Below are positions 7,302 through 16,085 of a stretch of 41,523 nt of DNA, piece by piece (within the stretch, counting starts at the first letter, position 1; each line of letters starts with the position of its first letter). The position numbers and the translations under genes are program-made. Source of the stretch: Stenotrophomonas sp. 278. Lineage in GTDB: Bacteria; Pseudomonadota; Gammaproteobacteria; Xanthomonadales; Xanthomonadaceae. The stretch is from the NCBI RefSeq assembly GCF_003935715.1, contig NZ_RHPP01000020.1, positions 1 to 41,523 on the forward strand, given 5' to 3'. The notes under the pieces were generated by a model. That model worked only from the letters and a program-made list of their open reading frames with translations. It did not search any database and was not told the DNA's origin.

Positions 7302-7475
7302 CTACCAGCCAAAGAAGAATGCACCAATTCCAATGAGGACACCCCCGTTCACGGCAGCCTTGGAGCCAGGCGTCTGTTCGAAGCCCTCAAACCTCGGGGA
7401 AGGTGGAACAGGCCGCGGAGATGGCGCACCGGCGAAACCGTTCTTCAACGCATATTCTCTACCGTGCTTTTGCAT
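7302..7475 (-). CDS. 57-aa single-pass membrane peptide
   Basis: Begins MQKHGREYALKNG, continues with a Pro-rich linker (APSPRPVPPSPRF), and ends in a hydrophobic segment AVNGGVLIGIGAFFFGW at the very C-terminus. The ATG is 7 nt after the immunity gene stop and AGAGGTG overlaps that junction. A C-tail membrane anchor with an exposed basic head would fit a small immunity accessory, but the function is unknown. Confidence 0.55.
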   Translation of the reverse strand: MQKHGREYALKNGFAGAPSPRPVPPSPRFEGFEQTPGSKAAVNGGVLIGIGAFFFGW

Positions 7476-7482
7476 CCCACCT

Positions 7483-7713
7483 CTAAGTAGCCCGCCTAAC
7501 CAACGTGAAATCGTGATCCGTGGCTGGGTAATGGACTAGGCCGAAACCAGATGCCTCAAGCAACGCACCAATTCCCAAGTACTCCCATTCCTCTTTGGGA
7601 AAACCGTCCGCGTAGGCCGCGTCATCGATCACTGCAACTATTGTCCCGGTCAGCCCGCCACCCAAATCAACGATGTCACCGAGCAGCACCCTCTTTCCAT
7701 CCAAGTAGTTCAC
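7483..7713 (-). CDS. Probable RHS immunity protein
   Basis: 76 aa, GTG start 8 nt after the rhs stop. The pattern LDGKRVLLGDIVDLGGGLTG, then VAVIDDAAYADGFPKEEWEY, then GFGLVHYP and a terminal LVRR resembles a small immunity-protein family encoded just downstream of RHS-type toxins, as I recall it. It has no export signal, so it would act in the cytoplasm. Its position directly after the variable 3' end of rhs is the strongest argument for cognate immunity. Confidence 0.75.
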   Translation of the reverse strand: MNYLDGKRVLLGDIVDLGGGLTGTIVAVIDDAAYADGFPKEEWEYLGIGALLEASGFGLVHYPATDHDFTLVRRAT

Positions 7714-7721
7714 GAGGTCGT

Positions 7722-10700
7722 CTACCTTACGAAATCAGAAATCGGAACAGAACCAGGAGGCGGGGGCATCCCACCTGCCGCGTCCGCCGCGCCAATATTC
7801 TGCCAAAAGCATTGACAGTTGTTCGGGTTCTGATTGGCCCTATACAGGTTGTAGTGGTCACCCGCGTATGGGTGGTGGGGCTTACTTGGCGGCACCCTAT
7901 CATGACGATAGCCGATGGTGCCTGGGAACACAGTTCGCCCATCCACAGTTTTGCAGGGCGGGCACCCTTCATCTTCTCCGGGGCAAAACGCCTCCCCAGC
8001 CAACTGCCCAGCCTTCTGCCCCAGGATGCCGCCGGCGTATCCACCTGCAGCGGCTCCGGACATTCCACCAGCTCCTGCACAGGCGAGCGCTCCAGGACCA
8101 CTTGCGCTGCAAGCCAGGCCACCGCCTGCCGCTCCCCAAGTACCGCCAAGGTACGCCCCGCCAGCCGATCCGCACATTGCTCCAACGAGCGTTGCGGCAG
8201 CGATACATTCCTCTCTCCTTTCCAGACCATAAGGGTCAGAGAAAATAAGGGGATTGCCCCCCACGTACGAGTACGTATCCAGTCCTCCGTTCAGCCCTAT
8301 CGGATCACTTTGCGAGTAGCGGCCGGCACTCGGATCGTACTCGCGCTGATAGTTGTAGAAGAGCGCACTAGCATCGGTCGCCAACTGTCCAGGAAAGCGC
8401 ATCGCCAGCTCGTAGCTGACTCCGTCCCCATCCGCATCAGAATTCGGAATCTGATTACCGAAAACCTCAGTCTTACTGTCCCACTCCCAGATCGTGACGT
8501 CCCGAATGGCATCAATGACCATGCGCGGCGTACCCATATGGTCCGGCTGGAGAAACGCCAACTGAGAGCCTCCGATTTGTTGCTCAGACACAACTGCCAC
8601 CGGCAGGCTATCCAGCCAGATCGCTTGCTGTAGCGGAGCTCCAGAGCTGCCGTAGTTGCCCAGCCATTGGCCACGCTCGTCGTACAAGGCGTATTCGGAG
8701 CCGCTCGCCGATGATTGACGCCCTATTCTTTCACCGCGATGGTTGTATCCGAACGTTTCTGCAACCAAGCTGCCTCGCTTCACTTGGAACATTCGGTTGG
8801 AGTCGCCGTATACAAACTCGCGATCGCCGATACTCAGAGTGTTGCCTGCAGCGTCATACTCACGCGACGCCGTCCCGACTGCCGTCAGAAGCTGACTATT
8901 GTCGGGATAAGTGTAGGCCTCTGTACCTGCGGATGTGATCAGGGTGGTCCTGTTGCCGGTGGCGTCGTACTCGTATGTCTCGATAGGCGTACCCGTGACG
9001 CCGTCCTTGGTCTGAGTCAGGCGCCCCAGCGCATCGTAGCCGTACTGCGCCAAGACCTCGGTTCCGTCGCCATTCTTCAGTTCGGTAATATCTCCAACTT
9101 CGTCATAGCCGAGTCTGATGGACAGTCCACCCGGCATTGGGTCATTCACCGCAACAGTCCGGTAATCCTGATCCACTGGCCGCTGCAGCGTACGGCCGTT
9201 GCCGTAAGTCCATCCGGTAGCCGGCCCAAATGGCGCATAAGTCACATTGGTCACCACCACCTGCCGCGCCTGCCCCGGGCGGGTCACCCCCACCTCGCTA
9301 ATGCGCCCCAACGTATCGCGCTGATAGTCCGCCACGCTGCCATCCGGATAGTGCAGCCGCGCCAACCGGCCGCCCGGGGTGTAGCCATAGCGCACCGTCA
9401 TGGCCACGCCATTGACCGTCTGCACCTTGCGGGTGAGCTGGCCGAAGCGGTCGTAGCAGTAGGCCGTGCTGCCACCTTCGTGCCGCACGTACCCCACCCG
9501 CCCGGCTGCAAAGCGCTCGTTGGCGGCACAGACATCCGGCGCGGTGTCGTACGCGTAACCGACATCCAGATTAGGATCGGGGTAGCCGATGCCGATCAGC
9601 CGGTTAAGGGCATCGTAGTGGTAAGTTGCCGTGATGCCCCGCGCATCGGTCTTCGTCTTGCGGTTGCCGTTGATATCCACCGTAAAGGTGGTGGTGCCGG
9701 TATCCGGGCTGACCAGGCTGATCTGGTCACCGAAGCCGTTGTAGCCATACGCGGTACGCAGCCCCTTCGGGTCGGTCACCGCCGCCACCTGACCATTGCT
9801 GGCGTACTCGTAGCCTACCTGGGCATTGATACCGCCCAGATCCTGCACCTCGGTGAGGACGCGGTCCGCACCGTCGTAAGTCTGCCTGGTGATGGTGCCG
9901 TGCGCATTCTCCGATTCCAGCACGTTGCCGTTGCCGTCGTAGCGCAGCAGTGTGGCGTAGCCATCCGCCCCGGCAATGCGCGTGTTGCGGCTGGCGGTAT
10001 CGAAGCTGCGGTTCAACACCTTGCGCAAGGTGCCCGCCGTGTCCCGAATCTCCTCCTTCACCCGGTTGCCGGCACCGTCCAGCGTGTAGACGATGCGGTT
10101 GCCGAGGGCATCCTCCACCGAGGTGAGACGGTCGGCGGTGTCGTAGTGCATCCGGGTCCAGACGCCATCCGGACCGGTGCTCTTGGTCATCTTGCCGGTG
10201 GAGCTGTACTCGAACAGGCTGATGCGGTCGTTGGCCGGCACGTCGCCCTTGAGTGTTTCGGTGACCATGCGACCCATCGAGTCGTACAGCCGCTCGGTCT
10301 CGGTGCCGTCGATGGCCTGGATGCGGATGGCATTGCCGGCGGCGTCGTACTCGAGGATCTCGGTGCGCTGGCCCAAGGCATTGATCTGCGCGCGCAGGTC
10401 GCCCTTGCGGTGGGTGCAGCTGGTGCCGGCATCGCAACCGGGATCATTGGCGGCGTAGTACTCCAACCGGGTAAGGTTGCCGGCTGGATCGCGGGTGGAG
10501 CGATGCAGGCCGACTATCGGGCACAGGCCGGGGTTGGAGGCAACGTCGGCCTCCGTGCAGTAGAGGTGCTGGGTCTGGCGGACGTTGCTGGGGGCAAGCG
10601 CCAGGGAGCCGCAGGCGTAGTCGGTGGGCTGGGTGGCGTCGTACTGGCAGGTATAGAGGGGGCGGCCCTGAGCATCCGGGACGGTGCGCTGGAGGGAGGC

Positions 10701-12506
10701 GAGTTGTTCTACGCCAGCTACCTTCTGGGTGACGCGTTCTTCTACGACCCGGTTGTTCGCGTCGCGGGTGGTGCGGGTTATGCGGCCTATGGATTCTTCG
10801 GTGCGGGTTACGATCTGGGATACCGAGCCAGACGACGAGTCTACGTACGTCGTCATGACCCGATTTCCCCTCGCGTCGACTCGTGAGGTCAGCCGTCCCG
10901 AGGAATCGTAGTTGTATGCTCTCGTACCTTGAGAGTCCGTCGTCGAAGTAATTGCGCTGAACTGCCCGCCACCAATGGTGTGTTGCTTTACATCGCCAAG
11001 ACTGTTGATCGACGTCGCCGCTCCAGCAGCGTTGTAGGTGATGGCTGTAACGTCCACTGCCTGACCTTCAGCATGAAGCTTGCTGCCAGTGACCATCCCA
11101 TTGGCGTCATAGGAGAACGTCGCGTAACGCTGCCCTGCCTCCTCGATGCCAGTCAGAAGATTCGGCACCGAGGCTGGGGCGTGAGCGACTTCTGCATAGA
11201 TATACTTTCGAATCGTGCCATCGGGCCGAGTCACTTCGGTCAGGTTGCCCTTCCCGTCGTATGCATACCGCGCCTGCGATCCATCCGGAAGGGTTATTGA
11301 AGCCAGGCGCTTCTCCGCGTAGCTGAATACCAGCGAGCGGCCGAGCCCGTCTGTAATAGTGCCTATACGGAGATTCTGATCGTAAGTTACGGCAATGCTC
11401 GTTGCTGCATCGCCCGTGTCCACACCCTCAAGACGTCCGTTCGCGCCATATGTTCGTTGAACTCCGCCTGAGCCTGTCAGCACCTGAGTGCCATTCGCGC
11501 CATCGCGCAGGGTTTCGCCGGAGGACTGTGTACCGCGTCCGTCCCAATAGGTCTGAAGGTAGCCCTTCTGGTCAACTCTGCTTCGGTTCGACGAACCGCG
11601 CAAGATGTAGTCGGCATAGCTGTGCGTCCAACCAACTCCAAGCTCCCTTGCTGCTTGCAGCTCATTCAAAGAATGGTAGTACCGGACAAATTCTCGACCC
11701 GCGAATATAAAGTCCGGCTCGGCACGCGACTTATCTCCCGTCGCCGGGTGGCAGGGATTTCCATTGACAGCACAACTATTTGTCTGCTTGATGTAGCGCC
11801 CGGAGATCTCCCGGGGCACTGTAGCGGGGCGGCAGATGTTGGGCCAGCCAAGGTCGGTGGAACCGGGAACGTACTTCGGATTGCTTCCGTCCTTGATCAG
11901 GAAGCCCTCAGCACACTCCACGCTGTAGCGCTTCGGCACCCAAACCTTGTCGATCCGCGGCGGGCTTGGAGGCGACCATGCCGGGCACCACGTCGAGATT
12001 TCAACATACTTGTTGGGCTGGGGATCATTGCCCACCATTGAGTGGTTCAACACGGTTCCGCGTCGCCCACCCCATAGGATGTGGACATACGGCTCCCCGT
12101 GCTCACCCACCATGCCTACACGCTTGAACTCGCATTCCGAATTCGCATTTGCCTTGGCCAAGTAGGCAGCGATGCCACCCTCTTCACTCGGATAGGCTTC
12201 CCCGCCGCCGATGGCGTACTCCAACGGTCCGGTCACCGCCGGAGGTTCATCATCGATCCAATAGACGTACTGAAGCACAACACCGAGTGGTCCAGAACCG
12301 GTCTGGTTTACGGCATCCAGATGCCATCTAGACCCATAGATTCCAGTACTGGCTCTCAGGTCGGCCTCTGCCTGCGCCAATGTTCGGTAGCACCGACCGT
12401 CGAAGCAGTATTCCGGTGGAATCGGCGACTGCTGGGCGATGGCTGGCGAATGAACCACCAGTGCACACAGAAACACCAGGATCGCAGTCAGATAGCGAGC
12501 AGCCAT
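7722..12506 (-). CDS. Secreted RHS/YD-repeat protein with C-terminal variable domain
   Basis: 1594 aa. Residues 1-25 form a Sec signal peptide ending AIA-QQ. A Cys-containing N-terminal region leads to a DUF6531-like segment around residues 250-300 (NPCHPATGDKS). Then come many YD/RHS repeats (YDxxGRL, YDAAGN, GYNGFGD types) and the conserved RHS core end with PDHMGTPRMV, YNYQREYDPSAGRYSQSDPIGL and YSYVGGNPL at about 1425. The variable C-terminus has a Gly/Ala-rich, glycine-zipper-like hydrophobic stretch (about 1433-1505) followed by about 85 residues with CPPC, GTIGYRHDRVPPS and NNCQCFW. That tail is the probable toxin; I do not recognise its fold. Start 12506 is fixed by AAGGAG 7 nt upstream. 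No PAAR or VgrG is present, so export through Sec rather than type VI secretion is implied. The middle third looks more GC-rich than the 3' end. Confidence 0.9.
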   Translation of the reverse strand: MAARYLTAILVFLCALVVHSPAIAQQSPIPPEYCFDGRCYRTLAQAEADLRASTGIYGSRWHLDAVNQTGSGPLGVVLQYVYWIDDEPPAVTGPLEYAIGGGEAYPSEEGGIAAYLAKANANSECEFKRVGMVGEHGEPYVHILWGGRRGTVLNHSMVGNDPQPNKYVEISTWCPAWSPPSPPRIDKVWVPKRYSVECAEGFLIKDGSNPKYVPGSTDLGWPNICRPATVPREISGRYIKQTNSCAVNGNPCHPATGDKSRAEPDFIFAGREFVRYYHSLNELQAARELGVGWTHSYADYILRGSSNRSRVDQKGYLQTYWDGRGTQSSGETLRDGANGTQVLTGSGGVQRTYGANGRLEGVDTGDAATSIAVTYDQNLRIGTITDGLGRSLVFSYAEKRLASITLPDGSQARYAYDGKGNLTEVTRPDGTIRKYIYAEVAHAPASVPNLLTGIEEAGQRYATFSYDANGMVTGSKLHAEGQAVDVTAITYNAAGAATSINSLGDVKQHTIGGGQFSAITSTTDSQGTRAYNYDSSGRLTSRVDARGNRVMTTYVDSSSGSVSQIVTRTEESIGRITRTTRDANNRVVEERVTQKVAGVEQLASLQRTVPDAQGRPLYTCQYDATQPTDYACGSLALAPSNVRQTQHLYCTEADVASNPGLCPIVGLHRSTRDPAGNLTRLEYYAANDPGCDAGTSCTHRKGDLRAQINALGQRTEILEYDAAGNAIRIQAIDGTETERLYDSMGRMVTETLKGDVPANDRISLFEYSSTGKMTKSTGPDGVWTRMHYDTADRLTSVEDALGNRIVYTLDGAGNRVKEEIRDTAGTLRKVLNRSFDTASRNTRIAGADGYATLLRYDGNGNVLESENAHGTITRQTYDGADRVLTEVQDLGGINAQVGYEYASNGQVAAVTDPKGLRTAYGYNGFGDQISLVSPDTGTTTFTVDINGNRKTKTDARGITATYHYDALNRLIGIGYPDPNLDVGYAYDTAPDVCAANERFAAGRVGYVRHEGGSTAYCYDRFGQLTRKVQTVNGVAMTVRYGYTPGGRLARLHYPDGSVADYQRDTLGRISEVGVTRPGQARQVVVTNVTYAPFGPATGWTYGNGRTLQRPVDQDYRTVAVNDPMPGGLSIRLGYDEVGDITELKNGDGTEVLAQYGYDALGRLTQTKDGVTGTPIETYEYDATGNRTTLITSAGTEAYTYPDNSQLLTAVGTASREYDAAGNTLSIGDREFVYGDSNRMFQVKRGSLVAETFGYNHRGERIGRQSSASGSEYALYDERGQWLGNYGSSGAPLQQAIWLDSLPVAVVSEQQIGGSQLAFLQPDHMGTPRMVIDAIRDVTIWEWDSKTEVFGNQIPNSDADGDGVSYELAMRFPGQLATDASALFYNYQREYDPSAGRYSQSDPIGLNGGLDTYSYVGGNPLIFSDPYGLERREECIAAATLVGAMCGSAGGAYLGGTWGAAGGGLACSASGPGALACAGAGGMSGAAAGGYAGGILGQKAGQLAGEAFCPGEDEGCPPCKTVDGRTVFPGTIGYRHDRVPPSKPHHPYAGDHYNLYRANQNPNNCQCFWQNIGAADAAGGMPPPPGSVPISDFVR

Positions 12507-12764
12507 GTCCAACTCCTTGTGGATTGATGGTCTCAACCACAAGAGGTCACTTCCATGTGGTCATGCCTCCGGAGTTTCGCTGGTTCCCTGCCACAAAAAT
12601 GAGTCGACCGTCCCAGTCTTGCAACTAGGCGCTGTCACTATAAAGCCGCGCAGATCACCAGTAGCCAATAAGGGCACCATGCGCGACGTTAAGATGGCAG
12701 CATCGGCACTATATGTCTTGGCAAATCTGACACTGATCCAGCGCCAAACTGACTCAAGAGTCCG

Positions 12765-12787
12765 AAAGCCCCGCGAGGCGGGGCCTT
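12765..12787 (-). terminator. Terminator of the fused synthase-like gene
   Basis: GCCCCGC (12768-12774), loop GAG, GCGGGGC (12778-12784), flanked by AAA on the left, so the minus-strand transcript reads hairpin then TTT. It lies 12-34 bp beyond the stop of the 12799-15843 gene. Confidence 0.6.
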
Positions 12788-12798
12788 CAAGTGACAGA

Positions 12799-15700
12799 CT
12801 ACTGCACGCGCTTGGACTCTGACCCAGAAGCCAACCACGACAGCAGCCGCAGGGACGAATTGCCCTGCGATCTCCGATCCAGCTGTTTCCAGTAGCGCTC
12901 AGTGAGCTGCTGCGAGAACGTGGGATTACCCGCCGAGAGCGCGGCGTACTGCATGGCACCAACAATGTACAGACCGGACACGCCATCGTTCAGCAGGGCG
13001 TGACCATGTTCGCCCTCAAGCAGCGCGAGGCCCAGTTGCAGCACGTCGCCATGACCATCTTCTGCAACAGCCGATATGAGCGCCAGCGCACCATCCACGG
13101 TTTCATCCCCCGCGGTACACCGCAGCCAGCCCGGCTTGACCCACATATGCTGGAGGCGCTCGGAATCCAAGTAGGCGAGCGTCTCTGTTGCCATCGCGAA
13201 CAGCATCGTCGCATCCCGCTCCGGACGTGCACCTAATTGGCAACTTGCGGCCAACCCTCGAAGGGCATCGACCTGGAGAGCGTTGAAACGCGACGGCGAA
13301 CCTGCCGTCTGTACAGCCTGCCCCGTCAACGCGGCATAGATGTTCGTCGCTTCCTCGCTCTGCCGGAACGACGAAAGCGGCAAGCGACGCGGAGCCGCCG
13401 GAGCCGCACCCGGGCGTGCATCAGGGCCACCAAGATGGCGAATGATCGGCCACGGAGCGTTCCCTAGTTCATCGAAATCGCCAGCCAGCGCATTTTGGAA
13501 TCTGGCCTGCGGAGCCTGCAGCTTAAGGACCGGGAACATATCTGAATTGGTCCGATGCGGGTAAAGCGCAACATGACCTTCGAGTCCGCGACGGTCCACA
13601 ACCATCGTGTCCTGAAGATCGCGAAGATCCAGCACACCAATACGAGCAAGATCTTTTGCCAGCGAAGACTGCTTGAAAAGTTCTCCACTCATCGATGGCA
13701 CAGTCCCACCGGGGGATGCCACTAGAATCATGTCGGTCTCATTAGCCATGTATGCCCGTACATCGCTAAAGTTCGCCAGCATCGCCGAAAGCACCGAATT
13801 CACCAACTCGGGAGTGATCTCGTACAACTGAAGCCACTGAACGAACAGACCATCTTCGTTCAACTGACGAGGAATGTACTGATAGAACTCTGTACTGAAG
13901 AGCGAGGCAGTGCCCCCCATCCAAGGATTTGATGGCTCGGAGATGATGAGGTCATATTTCTTGGGCACGGAAGCAAAGTAGGCCTTTGCATCGTCGATCA
14001 CTACGTGCGAGCGAGGATCACTGAAAGCCCGTTCAACACGAGTTCCCAGATGCCTCGCTCCTTCCACCATGGCCGGCTCGATCTCCACGGTATCTACCTG
14101 TCCCACCTTGGAATGCCCCAGCAGGGCATGCGTGGTCATGCCAGATCCAAAACCGATCACACCCACTCGATCGTACGCTTCACGGAGCGAGAGTGGGATT
14201 GCCGCCAAAAGCAGCATGGTCGCCTCGTCTGGCGTGGCCAGATTGGCGGTATTGTAGGCAAGCCCGGCATCAACCTTGCCATTGGTGGCGATCATGCGGG
14301 TTTCCTGCCCCTGGTCGCCGATCTCGAACACGGCCACTGTCGCCGTCTTGCCATCCTTGTAAAAGACAGAACGAGCACCCTCACCCAAGGTCGAAGCACC
14401 CGTTCGATAGACCGAAGAGTTCAGAACGGCAGGGTCGAAGCTGACCAGATTGGCAGAAGCGGCCACCGCCAGCCCCGAAATGGCAGCAGCAGGCATTAGT
14501 GGCGACCATTTCCGCTGAGTGATGGCGGGCGCGTAGCGAGCAAGAAGCACCAAGCCCAGAGCCATATCCACCACCGCGGCAAGCAGCAATGCGTACTTCA
14601 GCCCAAACAGCGGCATGAGCAGATGCACCGCGGCAAGAACACCGACGATGGCACCCACGGTATTGAAAGCATATGCCTGACCGATGGCCTTTTCACCATG
14701 CCCTTGGCGAAGCAGCGCCAGAGTCAGTAGCGGCAGGGTCATGCCCGCGAAGAATGCAGCGGGGAACATTACCAGCAGTGCAATGCCCGCGCTGGCCACA
14801 TTGAACAGCCCATAACCATCGGCGCTGCGCACAATCACCTTCATCAGCCAGCCCACCCACTCGAAGGCGTTGGCATACACGAACATTGAAGCAAGCGCGG
14901 CGACACCCATCCAGACTTGGATCCAACCTGCGGTTGCCAGCGGGGACACCAGACGGTCAGCGCGATTCTTAAGCCAGAGCCCACCGAGAGCAATGCCCAG
15001 AATGAACGAAGCGAGCATCAGCTCGAAGGAATGAATTGTGGTCCCCAATGCCAAGGACAGCATTCGGATCCATGTGATCTCATAGACGAACGATGCCGCG
15101 CCGGTAAGCCCCGCCGCCAACAGAATGAAGATGGGTGGTGAAAGCTGTGGCTTCTGCCCCAAGGCCACGGCCACGGGTTCTACGGCTCCAGGGGGTGTCG
15201 CCGCCTCAGGCCCTTCCCGCTTACTCAGTGGATAGACCAGGATCGCAACCAGAATATTGATCAGACCTGCCGAGAACACTGTGCCCGGCATGCCAATGGC
15301 CGGCAGCATTACGTAGGTAGAAGCGAGCGCGCCGATGGCCGCACCCAGGCTGTTGGAGAAGTACAACCCCGCCAGGACGCGACCTTCGGCGTGTTCCTGA
15401 AGGCGGATGTAGCCCGCACTCATCAGAGGGAACGTCGCGCCCAACAGAATGCACTGCGGCAACACCATGGCCGCCGCCAGCACCCAGCGCACGTTCTGCA
15501 ACTGGCCCGGCGGCAACATCGGCAGCAGTTGGTTATAGGCCCAACCGGTCAGACCTTGATAGATACCGTCGAAGAACAGACCGAGAAGTCCGATCACAAC
15601 TTCGATGATCGCGTAGGCCAACAGAGGCCTGCGCACCTTGCCACTCCATCGACTCACCAGCCAGGCACCTACTGCCATGCCCCCCATGAACAGGATCAGC

Positions 15701-15843
15701 ACCAGCGATTGCGCGTAGGAAGAATGGCCGAGGAACAGGCCCAGATACTGCGTCCAAATTGACTGGTAGATCAGCCCGGAGAATCCGGACAGTACAAATA
15801 TCCACAACAGCCACGTTCCCGCCCTGCTCTTTGCCAACATCAT
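12799..15843 (-). CDS. Membrane protein fused to a spermidine-synthase-like domain
   Basis: 1014 aa. Residues about 10-445 contain roughly a dozen or more hydrophobic helices in two halves, each starting with a SG-F-GLIYQ/ASFVYE-type segment. Residues about 480-740 form a SAM-binding Rossmann domain of the spermidine-synthase type: GFGSGM at 564-569, VEIEP at 586-590, DD at 617-618 and ISEPSNPWMGG at about 634-644. True spermidine synthases have a catalytic Asp where this protein has the EPSNP sequence, so aminopropyl transfer is doubtful. The remaining 270 residues are soluble. Similar fusions are annotated as fused MFS/spermidine synthase. It lies alone between the RHS gene and pilB; a link to the pilus is possible but not shown. 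ATG 15843 or 15840. Confidence 0.85.
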   Translation of the reverse strand: MMLAKSRAGTWLLWIFVLSGFSGLIYQSIWTQYLGLFLGHSSYAQSLVLILFMGGMAVGAWLVSRWSGKVRRPLLAYAIIEVVIGLLGLFFDGIYQGLTGWAYNQLLPMLPPGQLQNVRWVLAAAMVLPQCILLGATFPLMSAGYIRLQEHAEGRVLAGLYFSNSLGAAIGALASTYVMLPAIGMPGTVFSAGLINILVAILVYPLSKREGPEAATPPGAVEPVAVALGQKPQLSPPIFILLAAGLTGAASFVYEITWIRMLSLALGTTIHSFELMLASFILGIALGGLWLKNRADRLVSPLATAGWIQVWMGVAALASMFVYANAFEWVGWLMKVIVRSADGYGLFNVASAGIALLVMFPAAFFAGMTLPLLTLALLRQGHGEKAIGQAYAFNTVGAIVGVLAAVHLLMPLFGLKYALLLAAVVDMALGLVLLARYAPAITQRKWSPLMPAAAISGLAVAASANLVSFDPAVLNSSVYRTGASTLGEGARSVFYKDGKTATVAVFEIGDQGQETRMIATNGKVDAGLAYNTANLATPDEATMLLLAAIPLSLREAYDRVGVIGFGSGMTTHALLGHSKVGQVDTVEIEPAMVEGARHLGTRVERAFSDPRSHVVIDDAKAYFASVPKKYDLIISEPSNPWMGGTASLFSTEFYQYIPRQLNEDGLFVQWLQLYEITPELVNSVLSAMLANFSDVRAYMANETDMILVASPGGTVPSMSGELFKQSSLAKDLARIGVLDLRDLQDTMVVDRRGLEGHVALYPHRTNSDMFPVLKLQAPQARFQNALAGDFDELGNAPWPIIRHLGGPDARPGAAPAAPRRLPLSSFRQSEEATNIYAALTGQAVQTAGSPSRFNALQVDALRGLAASCQLGARPERDATMLFAMATETLAYLDSERLQHMWVKPGWLRCTAGDETVDGALALISAVAEDGHGDVLQLGLALLEGEHGHALLNDGVSGLYIVGAMQYAALSAGNPTFSQQLTERYWKQLDRRSQGNSSLRLLSWLASGSESKRVQ

Positions 15844-15968
15844 GCGTGCTTCCCCAATGCAATTTTCCGGACCATGAGCCCGTAATCATGATCGCAGTCA
15901 AACGCAGCGCCGCTGGGCGGCACCGATTGGAATACGAAAGTGGACACCGGCTCCCCGCCGGCGTGTTG

Positions 15969-15989
15969 CCACCTGATGGTAACAGGTGG
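15969..15989. repeat. Hairpin CCACCTG/CAGGTGG
   Basis: Seven-bp arms with a 7-nt loop in the 242-bp gap between the fused-synthase-like gene and pilB. No T tract. Purpose unknown; it may be part of the upstream region of the 15843 gene. Confidence 0.35.
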
Positions 15990-16058
15990 TGGCGGCAGGG
16001 TCATGGACCGCGTAGCAATCCGCACACTGGCGCAGGGACGCCAGTACACACCGCAGAA

Positions 16059-16084
16059 GGCAGCCGGGCAGAGCCCGGCTCTAC
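16059..16084 (-). repeat. SMAG palindrome at the 3' end of pilB
   Basis: On the minus strand GTAG (16084-16081) is followed by a palindrome with arms AGCCGGGC and GCCCGGCT around a 3-nt loop. It begins 1 bp after the pilB stop codon. Confidence 0.8.
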
Positions 16085-16085
16085 G

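Noticed and set aside
8715-10886. Long 723-aa open frame on the plus strand opposite the RHS gene
   Set aside because: Antisense shadow of YD-repeat coding sequence; no ribosome binding site, low-complexity Val/Gly/Arg text.
7722-12506. Type VI secretion RHS effector
   Set aside because: No PAAR, VgrG or EagR gene nearby, and the protein has a Sec signal peptide.
12799-15843. Bona fide spermidine synthase SpeE
   Set aside because: The expected catalytic Asp region reads EPSNPW and the domain is fused to a large membrane part.
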